Source: Marixanthomonas ophiurae
Lineage (GTDB): Bacteria > Bacteroidota > Bacteroidia > Flavobacteriales > Flavobacteriaceae
Assembly: GCF_003413745.1 (NCBI RefSeq)
Contig: NZ_QVID01000001.1
Coordinates: 434,001-498,000, forward strand
Length of the DNA: 64,000 nucleotides
Direction of reading: 5' to 3'
The notes beneath the pieces are model-generated. The model worked only from the letters and a program-made list of their open reading frames with translations, was not told where the DNA came from and searched no databases. Below, piece after piece: positions 6,775 through 14,866 of the stretch. A program made the position numbers and the translations under genes. The first letter of the stretch is position 1. The number at the start of each line of letters is the position of its first letter.

Positions 6775-9237
6775 ATGAAAACACATTTACTTACCATATT
6801 TGTTTGTTTGTTAGCCTTTTGTAATTACGCTCAAGTTGATTTTGAAGAAAAAACAGTTATCGATAATCAAAATGCAACCAACAATGCAAGGTCTGTGTTT
6901 GCAGCTGACATTGATGGTGATGGGGACATGGATATACTTTCCGCTTCTTCAGACGACGATAAAATAGCATGGTATGAAAACACTAATGGACAAGGGGCTT
7001 ATGGAAATCAGCAATTAATAAGTACAGAAGCAAATGGCGCTCAGTCAGTTTTTGCAATTGATATTGATGGTGATTCAGATATGGATGTACTCTCTGCTTC
7101 AAGTTTTGATAATAAAATTGCTTGGTACGAAAATTTAGATGGCCAAGGAACTTTCAGTTCGCAACAAATAATAACCACAAATGCTTTTAATGCTCAATCT
7201 GTCTTCGCAGCTGATATTGACGGTGATGGAAATATGGATGTACTTTCTGCTTCAGGGCCTTATGGAGAAGGCAAAATTGCTTGGCACCAAAATATAGATG
7301 GACTTGGCAATTTTGGAACTCAGCAAATAATAACCACCGAAATAAATCTTGCTCAATCTGTTTTTGCGGCAGATATTGATGGAGATGGGGATATAGATGT
7401 ATTGGCCAATTCACTGGTAAACCAGAATTTAGCTTGGTATGAAAACACTAATGGTCAAGGGGATTTTGTAGCGCAACAAATTGTATCTTCTACTAGCACT
7501 AGTTCAATATCTGCTGCCGATATAGATAATGATGGAAATATAGATGTGGTTTCTGCTGGTGGTGATCAAGTAGCTTGGTTTAAAAACCTAGATGGCGAAG
7601 GAAGTTTTGGGCCGCAACAGGTTATTCTTACAACATCCTCGTCTGCCTATGATGCAATTACTTCAGATATCGATGGTGATGGAGACTTAGATGTAGTTTC
7701 AGGATTTTTTTCTGATGATACAACTCCAGCAATTGTATGGAATGAAAATTTAGATGGAGCAGGAAATTTTGGAACAATGCAAGAAATTAATAATACCGCT
7801 CAATATGCAATTTCACTTTATCTAAATGATATTAATAATGATGGAAATATAGATGTGCTTTTTGCCTCTCAAGATAGAATTGGTTATAATAAAAATGTAG
7901 ATGGCAACGGAACATTTGAAACACAACAAAATATTACTTACAATGTAGAAGCCCCAACCTCTGTTTATGCCGCGGATATTAATGGGGATGGAAATATGGA
8001 CATACTTTCAGCATCAGAAATTGATGGAGAGATAGCTTGGTATGAAAATCTAGAAGGCTACGGTAATTTTAGCTTACAAAAATCAATATCTCAAAAAATG
8101 TTTGGCACCAGAACTGTAGTGGCTAGCGATATTGATGGTGATAACGATATGGATGTACTGGCTACAGTCAATACTAAAATAGAATGGTATGAAAATTTAG
8201 ATGGAAATGGAAATTTTAGTTTGCATAAAAATATTATTACCGATCAATATGCTTCTTTTGTAGATGCTTCGATTGCAGATATAGACAGAGATGGAGACAA
8301 AGATGTTGTATCTGCATCTTTTTTTAGCGGAAAATTATCATGGTTTGAAAACATGGACGGTCAGGGTAATTTTGGTCCTGAATACATTATCGCTGACGAT
8401 TCTGGATTTGCACCTATTTCCATTGATATAGTAGATTTGAATAATGATGGAGCATTGGATATTGTTTCAGCTGCATTAAATGATGGAGAAGTAAATTGGC
8501 ATGAAAATTTAAATGGTGAAGGTGACTTTGGACCACCACAACTTATTACTTCTAGTTATAACAATAATGTAGATTTTGTTCAAGGATCTGACTTAGACGG
8601 AGATAACGACGTGGATATTATTATCACCAATAGATCAGATGGTAAAATTGTCTGGTTTGAAAATACAAATTCACAAGGAAGTTTTAGTCAAGAAAAAATT
8701 ATAACTACTGAAGTTGACACACCCCTAGCAACGTATAGTGTTGATTTAGACAATGATGGCGATTTAGATGTGATTTCTGCATCTGCAGATGATAATAAAG
8801 TCGCTTGGTATGAGAATATGGATGGACTAGGTAACTTTAGTTCTCAAAATATTATTTCAAATAATGCAGATGGTGCAAATTCTATTTATGCTGCTGACAT
8901 AGACTCCGATGGTGATGTTGACGTTATTTCATCACTGGCGTTAGACAATCAAATAAATTGGTATAAAAACTCTTTAATACTTAAACTCAACGAAACCCCA
9001 ACCCTAGATTTTTCAATCCACCCAAACCCTTCTTCAGATTATTTAAATATTACCCTTCAAAAAGAAATAACACAAATAGCCGTTTATAACAACGTAGGAC
9101 AACTAGTAATGGAGCCTGTTGATTTTACAAATGACAATCCTACAATAAACACAGCAACATTAGCAACAGGAATTTATTTTATCAAAATTAAGACGGAAGA
9201 TGGCAAAGTTGGTATTCGTAAATTTATAAAAATATAA
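6775..9237 (+). CDS. FG-GAP/VCBS repeat protein with T9SS type A sorting domain
   Basis: 820 residues. The signal peptide is residues 1-19 (MKTHLLTIFVCLLAFCNYAQ). I count 14 tandem repeats of about 50 residues, each opening with a calcium-loop signature such as ADIDGDGDMDVLSAS, followed by an aromatic strand such as IAWYENLDGQG and an xxQQIITT strand. Fourteen repeats would suit two seven-bladed beta-propellers. Residues about 745-820 are a T9SS type A sorting domain (FSIHPNPSSDYLNI, IAVYNNVGQLVM, ATGIYFIKIKT). The protein is expected on the surface or released; its ligand is unknown. It stands between two isoprenoid genes on the same strand, with which it has no obvious functional link. Confidence 0.92.
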   Translation: MKTHLLTIFVCLLAFCNYAQVDFEEKTVIDNQNATNNARSVFAADIDGDGDMDILSASSDDDKIAWYENTNGQGAYGNQQLISTEANGAQSVFAIDIDGDSDMDVLSASSFDNKIAWYENLDGQGTFSSQQIITTNAFNAQSVFAADIDGDGNMDVLSASGPYGEGKIAWHQNIDGLGNFGTQQIITTEINLAQSVFAADIDGDGDIDVLANSLVNQNLAWYENTNGQGDFVAQQIVSSTSTSSISAADIDNDGNIDVVSAGGDQVAWFKNLDGEGSFGPQQVILTTSSSAYDAITSDIDGDGDLDVVSGFFSDDTTPAIVWNENLDGAGNFGTMQEINNTAQYAISLYLNDINNDGNIDVLFASQDRIGYNKNVDGNGTFETQQNITYNVEAPTSVYAADINGDGNMDILSASEIDGEIAWYENLEGYGNFSLQKSISQKMFGTRTVVASDIDGDNDMDVLATVNTKIEWYENLDGNGNFSLHKNIITDQYASFVDASIADIDRDGDKDVVSASFFSGKLSWFENMDGQGNFGPEYIIADDSGFAPISIDIVDLNNDGALDIVSAALNDGEVNWHENLNGEGDFGPPQLITSSYNNNVDFVQGSDLDGDNDVDIIITNRSDGKIVWFENTNSQGSFSQEKIITTEVDTPLATYSVDLDNDGDLDVISASADDNKVAWYENMDGLGNFSSQNIISNNADGANSIYAADIDSDGDVDVISSLALDNQINWYKNSLILKLNETPTLDFSIHPNPSSDYLNITLQKEITQIAVYNNVGQLVMEPVDFTNDNPTINTATLATGIYFIKIKTEDGKVGIRKFIKI

Positions 9238-9284
9238 ACCATTTTAGTTTGTACTTTTAAGGCCAGGTATTAAACACCAAAAAA

Positions 9285-10199
9285 ATGCTAAACAGAAAAC
9301 AAAAACATTTTCTACTAAAGGTTTTCAGTCTGTTTTCGGTGGTTCGTGGTTATAATATTCTTATAATCATTATTGCGCAATACTTAACTTCTATATACAT
9401 TTTAGCACCAGACTTGCCTGTAAAAAGGGTTTTATTTGATGTTAATTTGTTGATGTTAGTTTTAGCTTCGGCAGCAGCCATTGCATCGGGTTACATAATC
9501 AACAGTTTTTACGATAGCGAAAAAGATTTAATCAATCGCCCACGAAAAACGATGCTCGATCGGTTGGTAAGTCAGCGTACAAAACTTTCGGTATATTTTA
9601 TTCTGAATTTCCTTTCCGTGATTTTTGCCAGCTATGTTTCATTCAGGGCTGTGCTCTTTTTTTCAGTGTATATTTTTGTGCTTTGGCTGTATTCGCATAA
9701 ACTTAAAAAGTATCCTTTTATTGGAAATATAACAGCGGCAATTTTAGCGGTAATTCCCTTCTTTGCGGTATTTATCTATTACAGTAATTTCGACTTGGTG
9801 ATTTTTGTCCACGCTACCTTCTTATTTCTTCTTATTTCTATGCGAGAACTAGTGAAAGACCTTGAAAACATTAAAGGTGACTTGGCGCAGGATTATCACA
9901 CCATTCCTGTTGTGTATGGTGAAAAAGTTTCAAAACGGATGTTAACCCTCATGTGTTTCGTTGCATTTATACCAGCTTTGTTGCTCATTTTTAAGTTCCC
10001 AATTGGGTATATGAACTACTTTTTCTTCGGAAGTATTTTGGCGCTATTCATTTTCCTATTCGTCCTATGGAAATCAAAACACAAATTACACTATATGGTG
10101 TTACATAACATCCTGAAATTCATCATTGTTTTGGGTGTCTTTAGCATTGTTTTAATCGATGTAGATTTGTTATTGAATCGGTTTCTTCTGAAAATATAA
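9285..10199 (+). CDS. UbiA-family prenyltransferase, geranylgeranylglycerol-phosphate geranylgeranyltransferase-like
   Basis: 304 residues with about eight hydrophobic segments, typical of UbiA intramembrane prenyltransferases. Both Asp-rich motifs that bind Mg-diphosphate are present: NSFYDSEKD (73-81) and KDLENIKGD (191-199). Flavobacterial homologues are usually named after archaeal DGGGP synthase, which adds a second prenyl chain to geranylgeranylglyceryl phosphate. The GGGP synthase homologue at 41163-41858 supports that reading, but the natural acceptor in Bacteroidota is not established, and quinone or other prenylation remains possible. It follows the FG-GAP gene by 47 nt, and upstream lie two mevalonate-pathway genes that would provide its prenyl donor. 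Confidence 0.85.
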   Translation: MLNRKQKHFLLKVFSLFSVVRGYNILIIIIAQYLTSIYILAPDLPVKRVLFDVNLLMLVLASAAAIASGYIINSFYDSEKDLINRPRKTMLDRLVSQRTKLSVYFILNFLSVIFASYVSFRAVLFFSVYIFVLWLYSHKLKKYPFIGNITAAILAVIPFFAVFIYYSNFDLVIFVHATFLFLLISMRELVKDLENIKGDLAQDYHTIPVVYGEKVSKRMLTLMCFVAFIPALLLIFKFPIGYMNYFFFGSILALFIFLFVLWKSKHKLHYMVLHNILKFIIVLGVFSIVLIDVDLLLNRFLLKI

Positions 10200-10223
10200 A
10201 TAGTGGATTTTTAACTATTGCTA

Positions 10224-10253
10224 TTTGAAAACCAATGGCTTTGCCTACCTTTG
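10224..10253 (+). promoter_or_regulatory. Promoter of the pseudouridine synthase gene
   Basis: TTTG at 10224-10227, 18 nt, then TACCTTTG at 10246-10253: an excellent match to the Bacteroidota sigma-A pattern TTTG-N(17-20)-TAnnTTTG, 70 nt before the ATG at 10324. Confidence 0.75.
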
Positions 10254-10323
10254 CAAAAAATTTGAGAACGTTGCCTTTTATATAAGGCATTAAAAAGATT
10301 CCGAATTAAGTTCGGAAAAGAAT

Positions 10324-11184
10324 ATGAGCAGAAAAGACAATAGCGGAAAAGGAAAACCTTCTGGGCGTGGTGCCGGAAACACCCGAAAAGGAAGCAATGC
10401 ACGAGGAAATGCTCCTTTAAGTAGAAAAAAACCTACCACGAAAAAACAAGACAAGAGTGGAAATACCAACCACCAAGAAAACCCGAATGGAATTCGGTTA
10501 AATAAATACATTGCTAACAGCGGTATTTGCTCTCGTAGAGAAGCGGACACTTACATTAAAACGGGTTTGGTATCGGTAAATGGAAACATTATAAACGAAA
10601 TGGGCTATAAAGTTCAGTTAGCCGACGATGTTCGTTTCGATGGTCGTCGTATTAATCCAGAGCCAGACACCTATGTTTTATTGAACAAACCAAAGTCTGT
10701 TGCCACAACTACCAGTGAAAGCAAAGGATTAACCGTAATGGATTTAATCTCGAATGCAACTACTGCCGATGTAAAACCGATAGGCCGTTTGGGTAGAAAT
10801 GCAACCGGATTATTGTTGTTCACCAACGATGATAAGCTAGTTAAAAAGTTGCATAGCAAAGGGATGCCTCGTCTGTTTCATATTGAATTAGACAAAAACC
10901 TTAAAGCTTCCGATCTTCAGAAAATAGAAGAAGGTTTAAAAATTAACGGTAAAACAGTTGAAGTAGAAGAAATTAGCTACGTAGACAATTCGCCTAAAAA
11001 AGAAATTGGTCTGAAAATCAAAAATATGGGAAACAGTATTATCCGTGATATTTTTGATCATTTAGACTACGATGTGGTGAAAGTAGACTGTGTAACCATT
11101 GCACATCTTACTAAAAAAGACTTACCAAGAGGCCGTTGGAAAATATTGACCAAAAGAGAAGTAGAGCTTTTTAGCATGATGTAA
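10324..11184 (+). CDS. RsuA/RluB-type pseudouridine synthase with Gly at the catalytic Asp position
   Basis: 286 residues. A basic, disordered N-terminus (1-55) is followed by an S4 RNA-binding domain (about 57-110; IRLNKYIANSGICSRREADT) and the RsuA/RluB/C/D/E/F catalytic domain. The family uses the Asp of the GRLDxxTxGLLLxTxD motif to form pseudouridine in 16S or 23S rRNA. Here the motif reads PIGRLGRNATGLLLFTND, with Gly157 where the nucleophilic Asp should be; the codon at this site is clearly GGT. The rest of the fold looks intact, so it may bind rRNA without modifying it, or have a changed function. It has its own promoter at 10224-10253 and terminator at 11208-11236. Confidence 0.88.
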   Translation: MSRKDNSGKGKPSGRGAGNTRKGSNARGNAPLSRKKPTTKKQDKSGNTNHQENPNGIRLNKYIANSGICSRREADTYIKTGLVSVNGNIINEMGYKVQLADDVRFDGRRINPEPDTYVLLNKPKSVATTTSESKGLTVMDLISNATTADVKPIGRLGRNATGLLLFTNDDKLVKKLHSKGMPRLFHIELDKNLKASDLQKIEEGLKINGKTVEVEEISYVDNSPKKEIGLKIKNMGNSIIRDIFDHLDYDVVKVDCVTIAHLTKKDLPRGRWKILTKREVELFSMM

Positions 11185-11207
11185 TACTTTACTGATATTC
11201 AAACTAG

Positions 11208-11236
11208 AACACCTCTTTTTACAGGGGTGTTTTTTT
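11208..11236 (+). terminator. Intrinsic terminator after the pseudouridine synthase gene
   Basis: AACACCTC (11208-11215) pairs with GGGGTGTT (11224-11231; one T-G pair), followed by a T-run to 11236. It isolates the next operon, so the polyamine genes must use their own promoter. Confidence 0.9.
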
Positions 11237-11281
11237 ATGCTAAATTTTTACTGAAATGATTTTCTATATCAAAAAATAAAG

Positions 11282-11289
11282 TACATTTG
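11282..11289 (+). promoter_or_regulatory. Probable -7 promoter element of the polyamine operon
   Basis: TACATTTG fits TAnnTTTG. It lies just after the preceding terminator and 282 nt before the arginine decarboxylase ATG, implying a long untranslated leader starting near 11296. The -33 element is not well matched. Confidence 0.55.
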
Positions 11290-11295
11290 CTGCGC

Positions 11296-11547
11296 ATTTA
11301 GCTGAACAAATTGAACCGTGTTTCTGTGTTCGGGTTTTTGAAGATTAGGAAGTCATATTCAAAAACAGGTTGCCAGGCAACCAGCCGAAATTTAAAGCTA
11401 GCTTCCGCCTTACCCTTAGAACCTGTAGAAGGTTTCTCACAACGTTTAGCCTACTGGCTCAACCCTATCCGTATTTGAAAATACCGTTAATTTTTTGTTA
11501 TTTCTCTCAATTTTCTGAGGGTATCAACTAATTGATTTATAATTTTC
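11296..11547 (+). promoter_or_regulatory. Structured 5' leader RNA of the arginine decarboxylase operon (candidate riboswitch/attenuator)
   Basis: About 250 nt between the promoter and the decarboxylase gene, unusually long here. Pairings seen by eye: a closing helix 11305-11310/11494-11499 (AACAAA/TTTGTT); 11334-11342/11358-11366 (9 bp); 11365-11371/11420-11426 (ACAGGTT/AACCTGT), which competes with the local palindrome GGTTGCCAGGCAACC at 11368-11382; hairpin 11444-11463 (GTT..AGCC/GGCT..AAC); and an AT hairpin 11471-11484 followed by T6 at 11491-11496, a possible weak terminator whose T-run also takes part in the closing helix. A last hairpin is 11504-11521. It does not contain the core sequences of the TPP, cobalamin, SAM, FMN, lysine, glycine or guanidine riboswitches as I know them. 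Ligand unknown; arginine, agmatine or polyamines would make sense. Confidence 0.55.
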
Positions 11548-11574
11548 ATGTCTAACCGTTACTTTTTAAAATGA
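11548..11574 (+). other. Eight-codon upstream ORF overlapping the arginine decarboxylase start
   Basis: ATG at 11548 opens a mini-ORF MSNRYFLK ending at TGA 11572-11574, so its stop overlaps the decarboxylase ATG (11571-11573) in the arrangement AAATGA. It could couple or regulate initiation. It has one Arg and one Lys codon. It could equally be chance, since eight codons are too few for coding statistics. Confidence 0.35.
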
Positions 11575-12971
11575 ATACTAAATATATTGATCTCATTGAT
11601 CAAACCTATTATTTTCCGCAGGAAGAGTTTGCTTTAAACGAAAACAAAACCTTAACTTTTCACGATATCGACTTAATGGATCTCGTTTCAAAATACGGGG
11701 CACCTTTAAAGTTTACCTATCTTCCTAAAATTTCAAAAAACATACAACGCGCCAAAAAATGGTTTGGCAATGCGATTGAAAAGCATAATTATCAAGGCAA
11801 TTATAACTATTGCTATTGCACGAAAAGCTCTCACTTTAAACACGTGTTACACGAAGCGTTAAAAAACGATATTCATATTGAAACCTCATCGGCATTCGAT
11901 ATTAATATTGTTGAAAACTTAAAAGCGGAAGGAAAAATCAATAACAACACCTATGTAATTTGCAACGGTTTTAAGCGGGAACAATACGTTAACAACATTG
12001 CGCGATTAATTAATGAAGGACATAAAAACTGCATTCCTGTAATTGATAATTATGAGGAAATTGGGTTACTTTCCGAACAAATTGAAGGCAATTATAAAGT
12101 AGGAATTAGAATCGCTTCGGAAGAAGAGCCTAAGTTTGAATTTTACACCTCTCGCTTGGGGATTGGGTATAAAAATATTGTTCCTTTTTACGAAAAACAA
12201 ATTAAGGACAACAAACAGGTTGAGCTTAAAATGCTTCACTTTTTCATTAACACCGGTATTCGCGACAACGCCTATTACTGGAACGAATTGGTAAAGTGTT
12301 TAAACGTGTACACCAAACTGAAAAAGGTTTGTCCTTCACTGGATAGCTTAAACATTGGCGGTGGGTTTCCTATAAAAAATTCATTGGCTTTCGAGTATGA
12401 CTATCAGTATATGATCGATGAAATCATCAACCAAATAAATATCACCTGCGCAGAAGCCGATGTGCCTGTGCCTAGTATATTTACGGAATTTGGTAGCTTT
12501 ACAGTAGGTGAAAGCGGTGGAGCCATTTATGAGATTTTATACCAAAAACAACAAAACGATCGCGAAAAGTGGAATATGATTAATTCTTCTTTTATTACAA
12601 CCTTACCCGATACCTGGGCGATTAGTAAACGTTTCATTATGCTAGCAATCAATCGTTGGAATGATGAATACGAACGCATCTTATTAGGAGGGTTAACCTG
12701 CGATAGTGACGATTATTACAACAGCGAACAGCATATGAACGCTATTTATTTGCCTAAATTTAAAAAAGAAAAACCGTTGTATATCGGCTTTTTTAACACG
12801 GGAGCTTATCAAGAAAGCATTGGCGGATTTGGTGGATTACAACACTGTTTAATCCCTTCACCAAAACATATTTTAATTGACAAAGACGATGATGGAAACA
12901 TCACGACCAAATTATTTTCACAACAACAAACAAGCGAGCAATTGCTAAACATTTTAGGTTATGAGCACTAA
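11571..12971 (+). CDS. speA: Arginine decarboxylase (PLP fold III)
   Basis: 466 residues. It decarboxylates arginine to agmatine in the cytoplasm, the first step toward putrescine. It belongs to the alanine-racemase-fold (type III) PLP decarboxylases: the Schiff-base lysine is probably Lys85 in YNYCYCTKSSHF, the phosphate-binding loop is NIGGGFP (261-267), and GLTCDSDDYYN carries the conserved Cys377/Asp378 of the active site. It is shorter than the roughly 630-residue E. coli SpeA and of the form usual in Bacteroidota. Its 3' end overlaps the agmatinase gene by 11 nt, which confirms the pathway. Expression is probably governed by the long leader and the mini-ORF overlapping the start. Confidence 0.9.
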   Translation: MNTKYIDLIDQTYYFPQEEFALNENKTLTFHDIDLMDLVSKYGAPLKFTYLPKISKNIQRAKKWFGNAIEKHNYQGNYNYCYCTKSSHFKHVLHEALKNDIHIETSSAFDINIVENLKAEGKINNNTYVICNGFKREQYVNNIARLINEGHKNCIPVIDNYEEIGLLSEQIEGNYKVGIRIASEEEPKFEFYTSRLGIGYKNIVPFYEKQIKDNKQVELKMLHFFINTGIRDNAYYWNELVKCLNVYTKLKKVCPSLDSLNIGGGFPIKNSLAFEYDYQYMIDEIINQINITCAEADVPVPSIFTEFGSFTVGESGGAIYEILYQKQQNDREKWNMINSSFITTLPDTWAISKRFIMLAINRWNDEYERILLGGLTCDSDDYYNSEQHMNAIYLPKFKKEKPLYIGFFNTGAYQESIGGFGGLQHCLIPSPKHILIDKDDDGNITTKLFSQQQTSEQLLNILGYEH

Positions 12972-13896
12972 AACGTATGCCGGAATCCCGCAAAAATATG
13001 CGGCTCTGGAAACTTCAAAAATTGTATTAATTCCTGTTCCTTACGATGGCACCAGTACGTGGCAAAAAGGAGCCGATAAAGGTCCAGGAGCTTTTTTACA
13101 CGCTTCAGAAAACATGGAATTGTACGATATTGAAACCGAAACCGAAGTTTACAAACAAGGAATCTATTTAAGCGAACCCATTACTGAAAATGCTTCACCG
13201 GAAGCGATGGTAGAAGCGGTTCACAAAAAAACAAAAGATTATATTCTTCGGAATAAGTTTGTAACTGTTTTTGGTGGTGAGCACAGTATTTCAATCGGTA
13301 CAATCCGTGCATTTAATGAATGTTTTGACGATTTAACCGTGCTTCATATCGATGCCCATGCAGACCTTCGGAAAGAGTATGAAGGTTCTACTTGCAACCA
13401 TGCTTGTGCGGTTTACGAAGCCAGCCAAATGACTAATTTAGTACAACTAGGCATTCGTAGTATGGATGTTGCCGAAACAACCGTAATGGACCGTGAAAAA
13501 ACATGGTTTGCACACGAAATGGCAACCGATGAGTATTGGATGGACAATGTAATTGAAGCGCTGGGTGAAAACGTATTTATTACGTTCGATTTGGATGCAT
13601 TTGATCCTTCTATCCTACCCTCAACGGGAACCCCAGAACCAGGTGGGTTGTTTTTCTATGAAACCATGGAGTTTTTAAAACAAGTTTTTGCTGAACGCAA
13701 TGTGGTTGGATTTGATATTGTAGAATTATGCCCAAATCCAGCAGAGAAATCATCTGACTTTTTAGCGGCTAAATTGTATTACAAAATGCTTAGCTACAAG
13801 TTTGAAGGTACAGAAGGAGAAGATGACTATGAAAGCAATTTCACAGACTCAAAAAAAGGAATTTCAAAATTTAACGACAACGAAGATGAGGACTAA
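12961..13896 (+). CDS. speB: Agmatinase (ureohydrolase family)
   Basis: 311 residues. It hydrolyses agmatine to putrescine and urea with a binuclear Mn centre. The metal ligands are visible in GGEHS (105-109), DAHAD (131-135) and FDLDAFDPS (209-217, Asp210 and Asp212). The length is normal for SpeB. The start lies 11 nt inside the end of the arginine decarboxylase gene, and its own end overlaps the following deoxyhypusine-synthase-like gene by 11 nt, so the three are translationally linked. The C-terminal 25 residues are acidic (ending NEDED) and extend beyond the catalytic core. Confidence 0.92.
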   Translation: MSTKTYAGIPQKYAALETSKIVLIPVPYDGTSTWQKGADKGPGAFLHASENMELYDIETETEVYKQGIYLSEPITENASPEAMVEAVHKKTKDYILRNKFVTVFGGEHSISIGTIRAFNECFDDLTVLHIDAHADLRKEYEGSTCNHACAVYEASQMTNLVQLGIRSMDVAETTVMDREKTWFAHEMATDEYWMDNVIEALGENVFITFDLDAFDPSILPSTGTPEPGGLFFYETMEFLKQVFAERNVVGFDIVELCPNPAEKSSDFLAAKLYYKMLSYKFEGTEGEDDYESNFTDSKKGISKFNDNEDED

Positions 13897-14863
13897 TAAA
13901 GGAGCGATTTCAGAATTTATTCAAAAATATTATTTGCACTTCAACGCTGCCGCTTTGGTAGATGCTGCAAAAGGATACGAAGACCAATTGAACAAAGGTT
14001 CAAAAATGTTAGTGTCCTTAGCTGGAGCTATGAGTACTGCGGAATTAGGTAAAATATTTGCTGAAATGATCCGTCAGGATAAAGTGCATATCATTTCGTG
14101 TACGGGTGCAAACTTGGAAGAAGATATTATGAATTTAGTGGCGCACAGCCACTATAAACGAGTTCCTAATTATCGTGATTTAACCCCAAAAAATGAATGG
14201 GATTTATTAGAAAAAGGACTGAACCGAGTAACAGATACGTGCATTCCAGAAGAAGAAGCATTCAGAAGAATTCAAGAACATATTGTAAAAATATGGAAGG
14301 AAGCAGAAGCCAATGGCGAACGCTATTTACCGCACGAATATATGTACAAATTGCTTTTAAGTGGTGTGTTAGAAGAACATTACGAAATCGATTTAAAAGA
14401 TTCTTGGATGTATGCTGCGGCAGAAAAAAACCTTCCTATTGTTTGTCCAGGTTGGGAAGACAGTACGATGGGTAATATTTTTGCTAGCTATGTTTTAAAA
14501 GGCGAGCTAAAAGCCTCAACCATGAAAAGTGGAATTGAGTATATGACCTTCTTGGCTGATTGGTACACCGATAATTCAGAAAAAGGAATTGGTTTCTTCC
14601 AAATTGGTGGTGGAATTGCTGGTGATTTCCCTATTTGTGTCGTACCGATGTTGTATCAAGATATGGAACGTACCGACACGCCTTTTTGGAGTTATTTTTG
14701 TCAAATTTCAGACTCAACAACGAGCTACGGAAGCTATTCGGGAGCAGTCCCAAACGAAAAAATCACGTGGGGTAAATTGGACATTGATACACCAAAATTC
14801 ATTATAGAAAGTGACGCTACCATCGTCGCCCCTTTAATTTTCGCATATCTCTTAGATATGTAA
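13886..14863 (+). CDS. Deoxyhypusine synthase-family protein
   Basis: 325 residues from the ATG at 13886; the frame is open further upstream, but that start leaves only an 11-nt overlap with agmatinase and begins MRTNKGAISEF as expected. The fold is that of NAD-dependent deoxyhypusine synthase. The C-terminal EKITWGKLDI keeps the lysine (about 297) that forms the imine with the aminobutyl group, and GGGIAGDF and YGSYSGAVP match the NAD/spermidine region. Bacteria lack eIF5A, so the substrate must differ. Related enzymes transfer an aminobutyl group to putrescine to give homospermidine, or act on other amines. Being downstream of genes that make putrescine suggests a polyamine substrate. Exact reaction unknown. 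Confidence 0.85.
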   Translation: MRTNKGAISEFIQKYYLHFNAAALVDAAKGYEDQLNKGSKMLVSLAGAMSTAELGKIFAEMIRQDKVHIISCTGANLEEDIMNLVAHSHYKRVPNYRDLTPKNEWDLLEKGLNRVTDTCIPEEEAFRRIQEHIVKIWKEAEANGERYLPHEYMYKLLLSGVLEEHYEIDLKDSWMYAAAEKNLPIVCPGWEDSTMGNIFASYVLKGELKASTMKSGIEYMTFLADWYTDNSEKGIGFFQIGGGIAGDFPICVVPMLYQDMERTDTPFWSYFCQISDSTTSYGSYSGAVPNEKITWGKLDIDTPKFIIESDATIVAPLIFAYLLDM

Positions 14864-14866
14864 CCC

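Noticed and set aside
11411-11440. TACCCTTAGAACCTG resembles the TPP riboswitch core TACCCTTTGAACCTG
   Set aside because: The CTGAGA element before it and the GGATAATGCC...GCGTAGGGA half after it are absent, and the downstream genes are not thiamine genes.
13802-13885. Upstream extension of the deoxyhypusine synthase-like protein (start at 13802)
   Set aside because: It would overlap agmatinase by 95 nt and adds a Lys/Gln-rich stretch unlike the family; the ATG at 13886 fits better.
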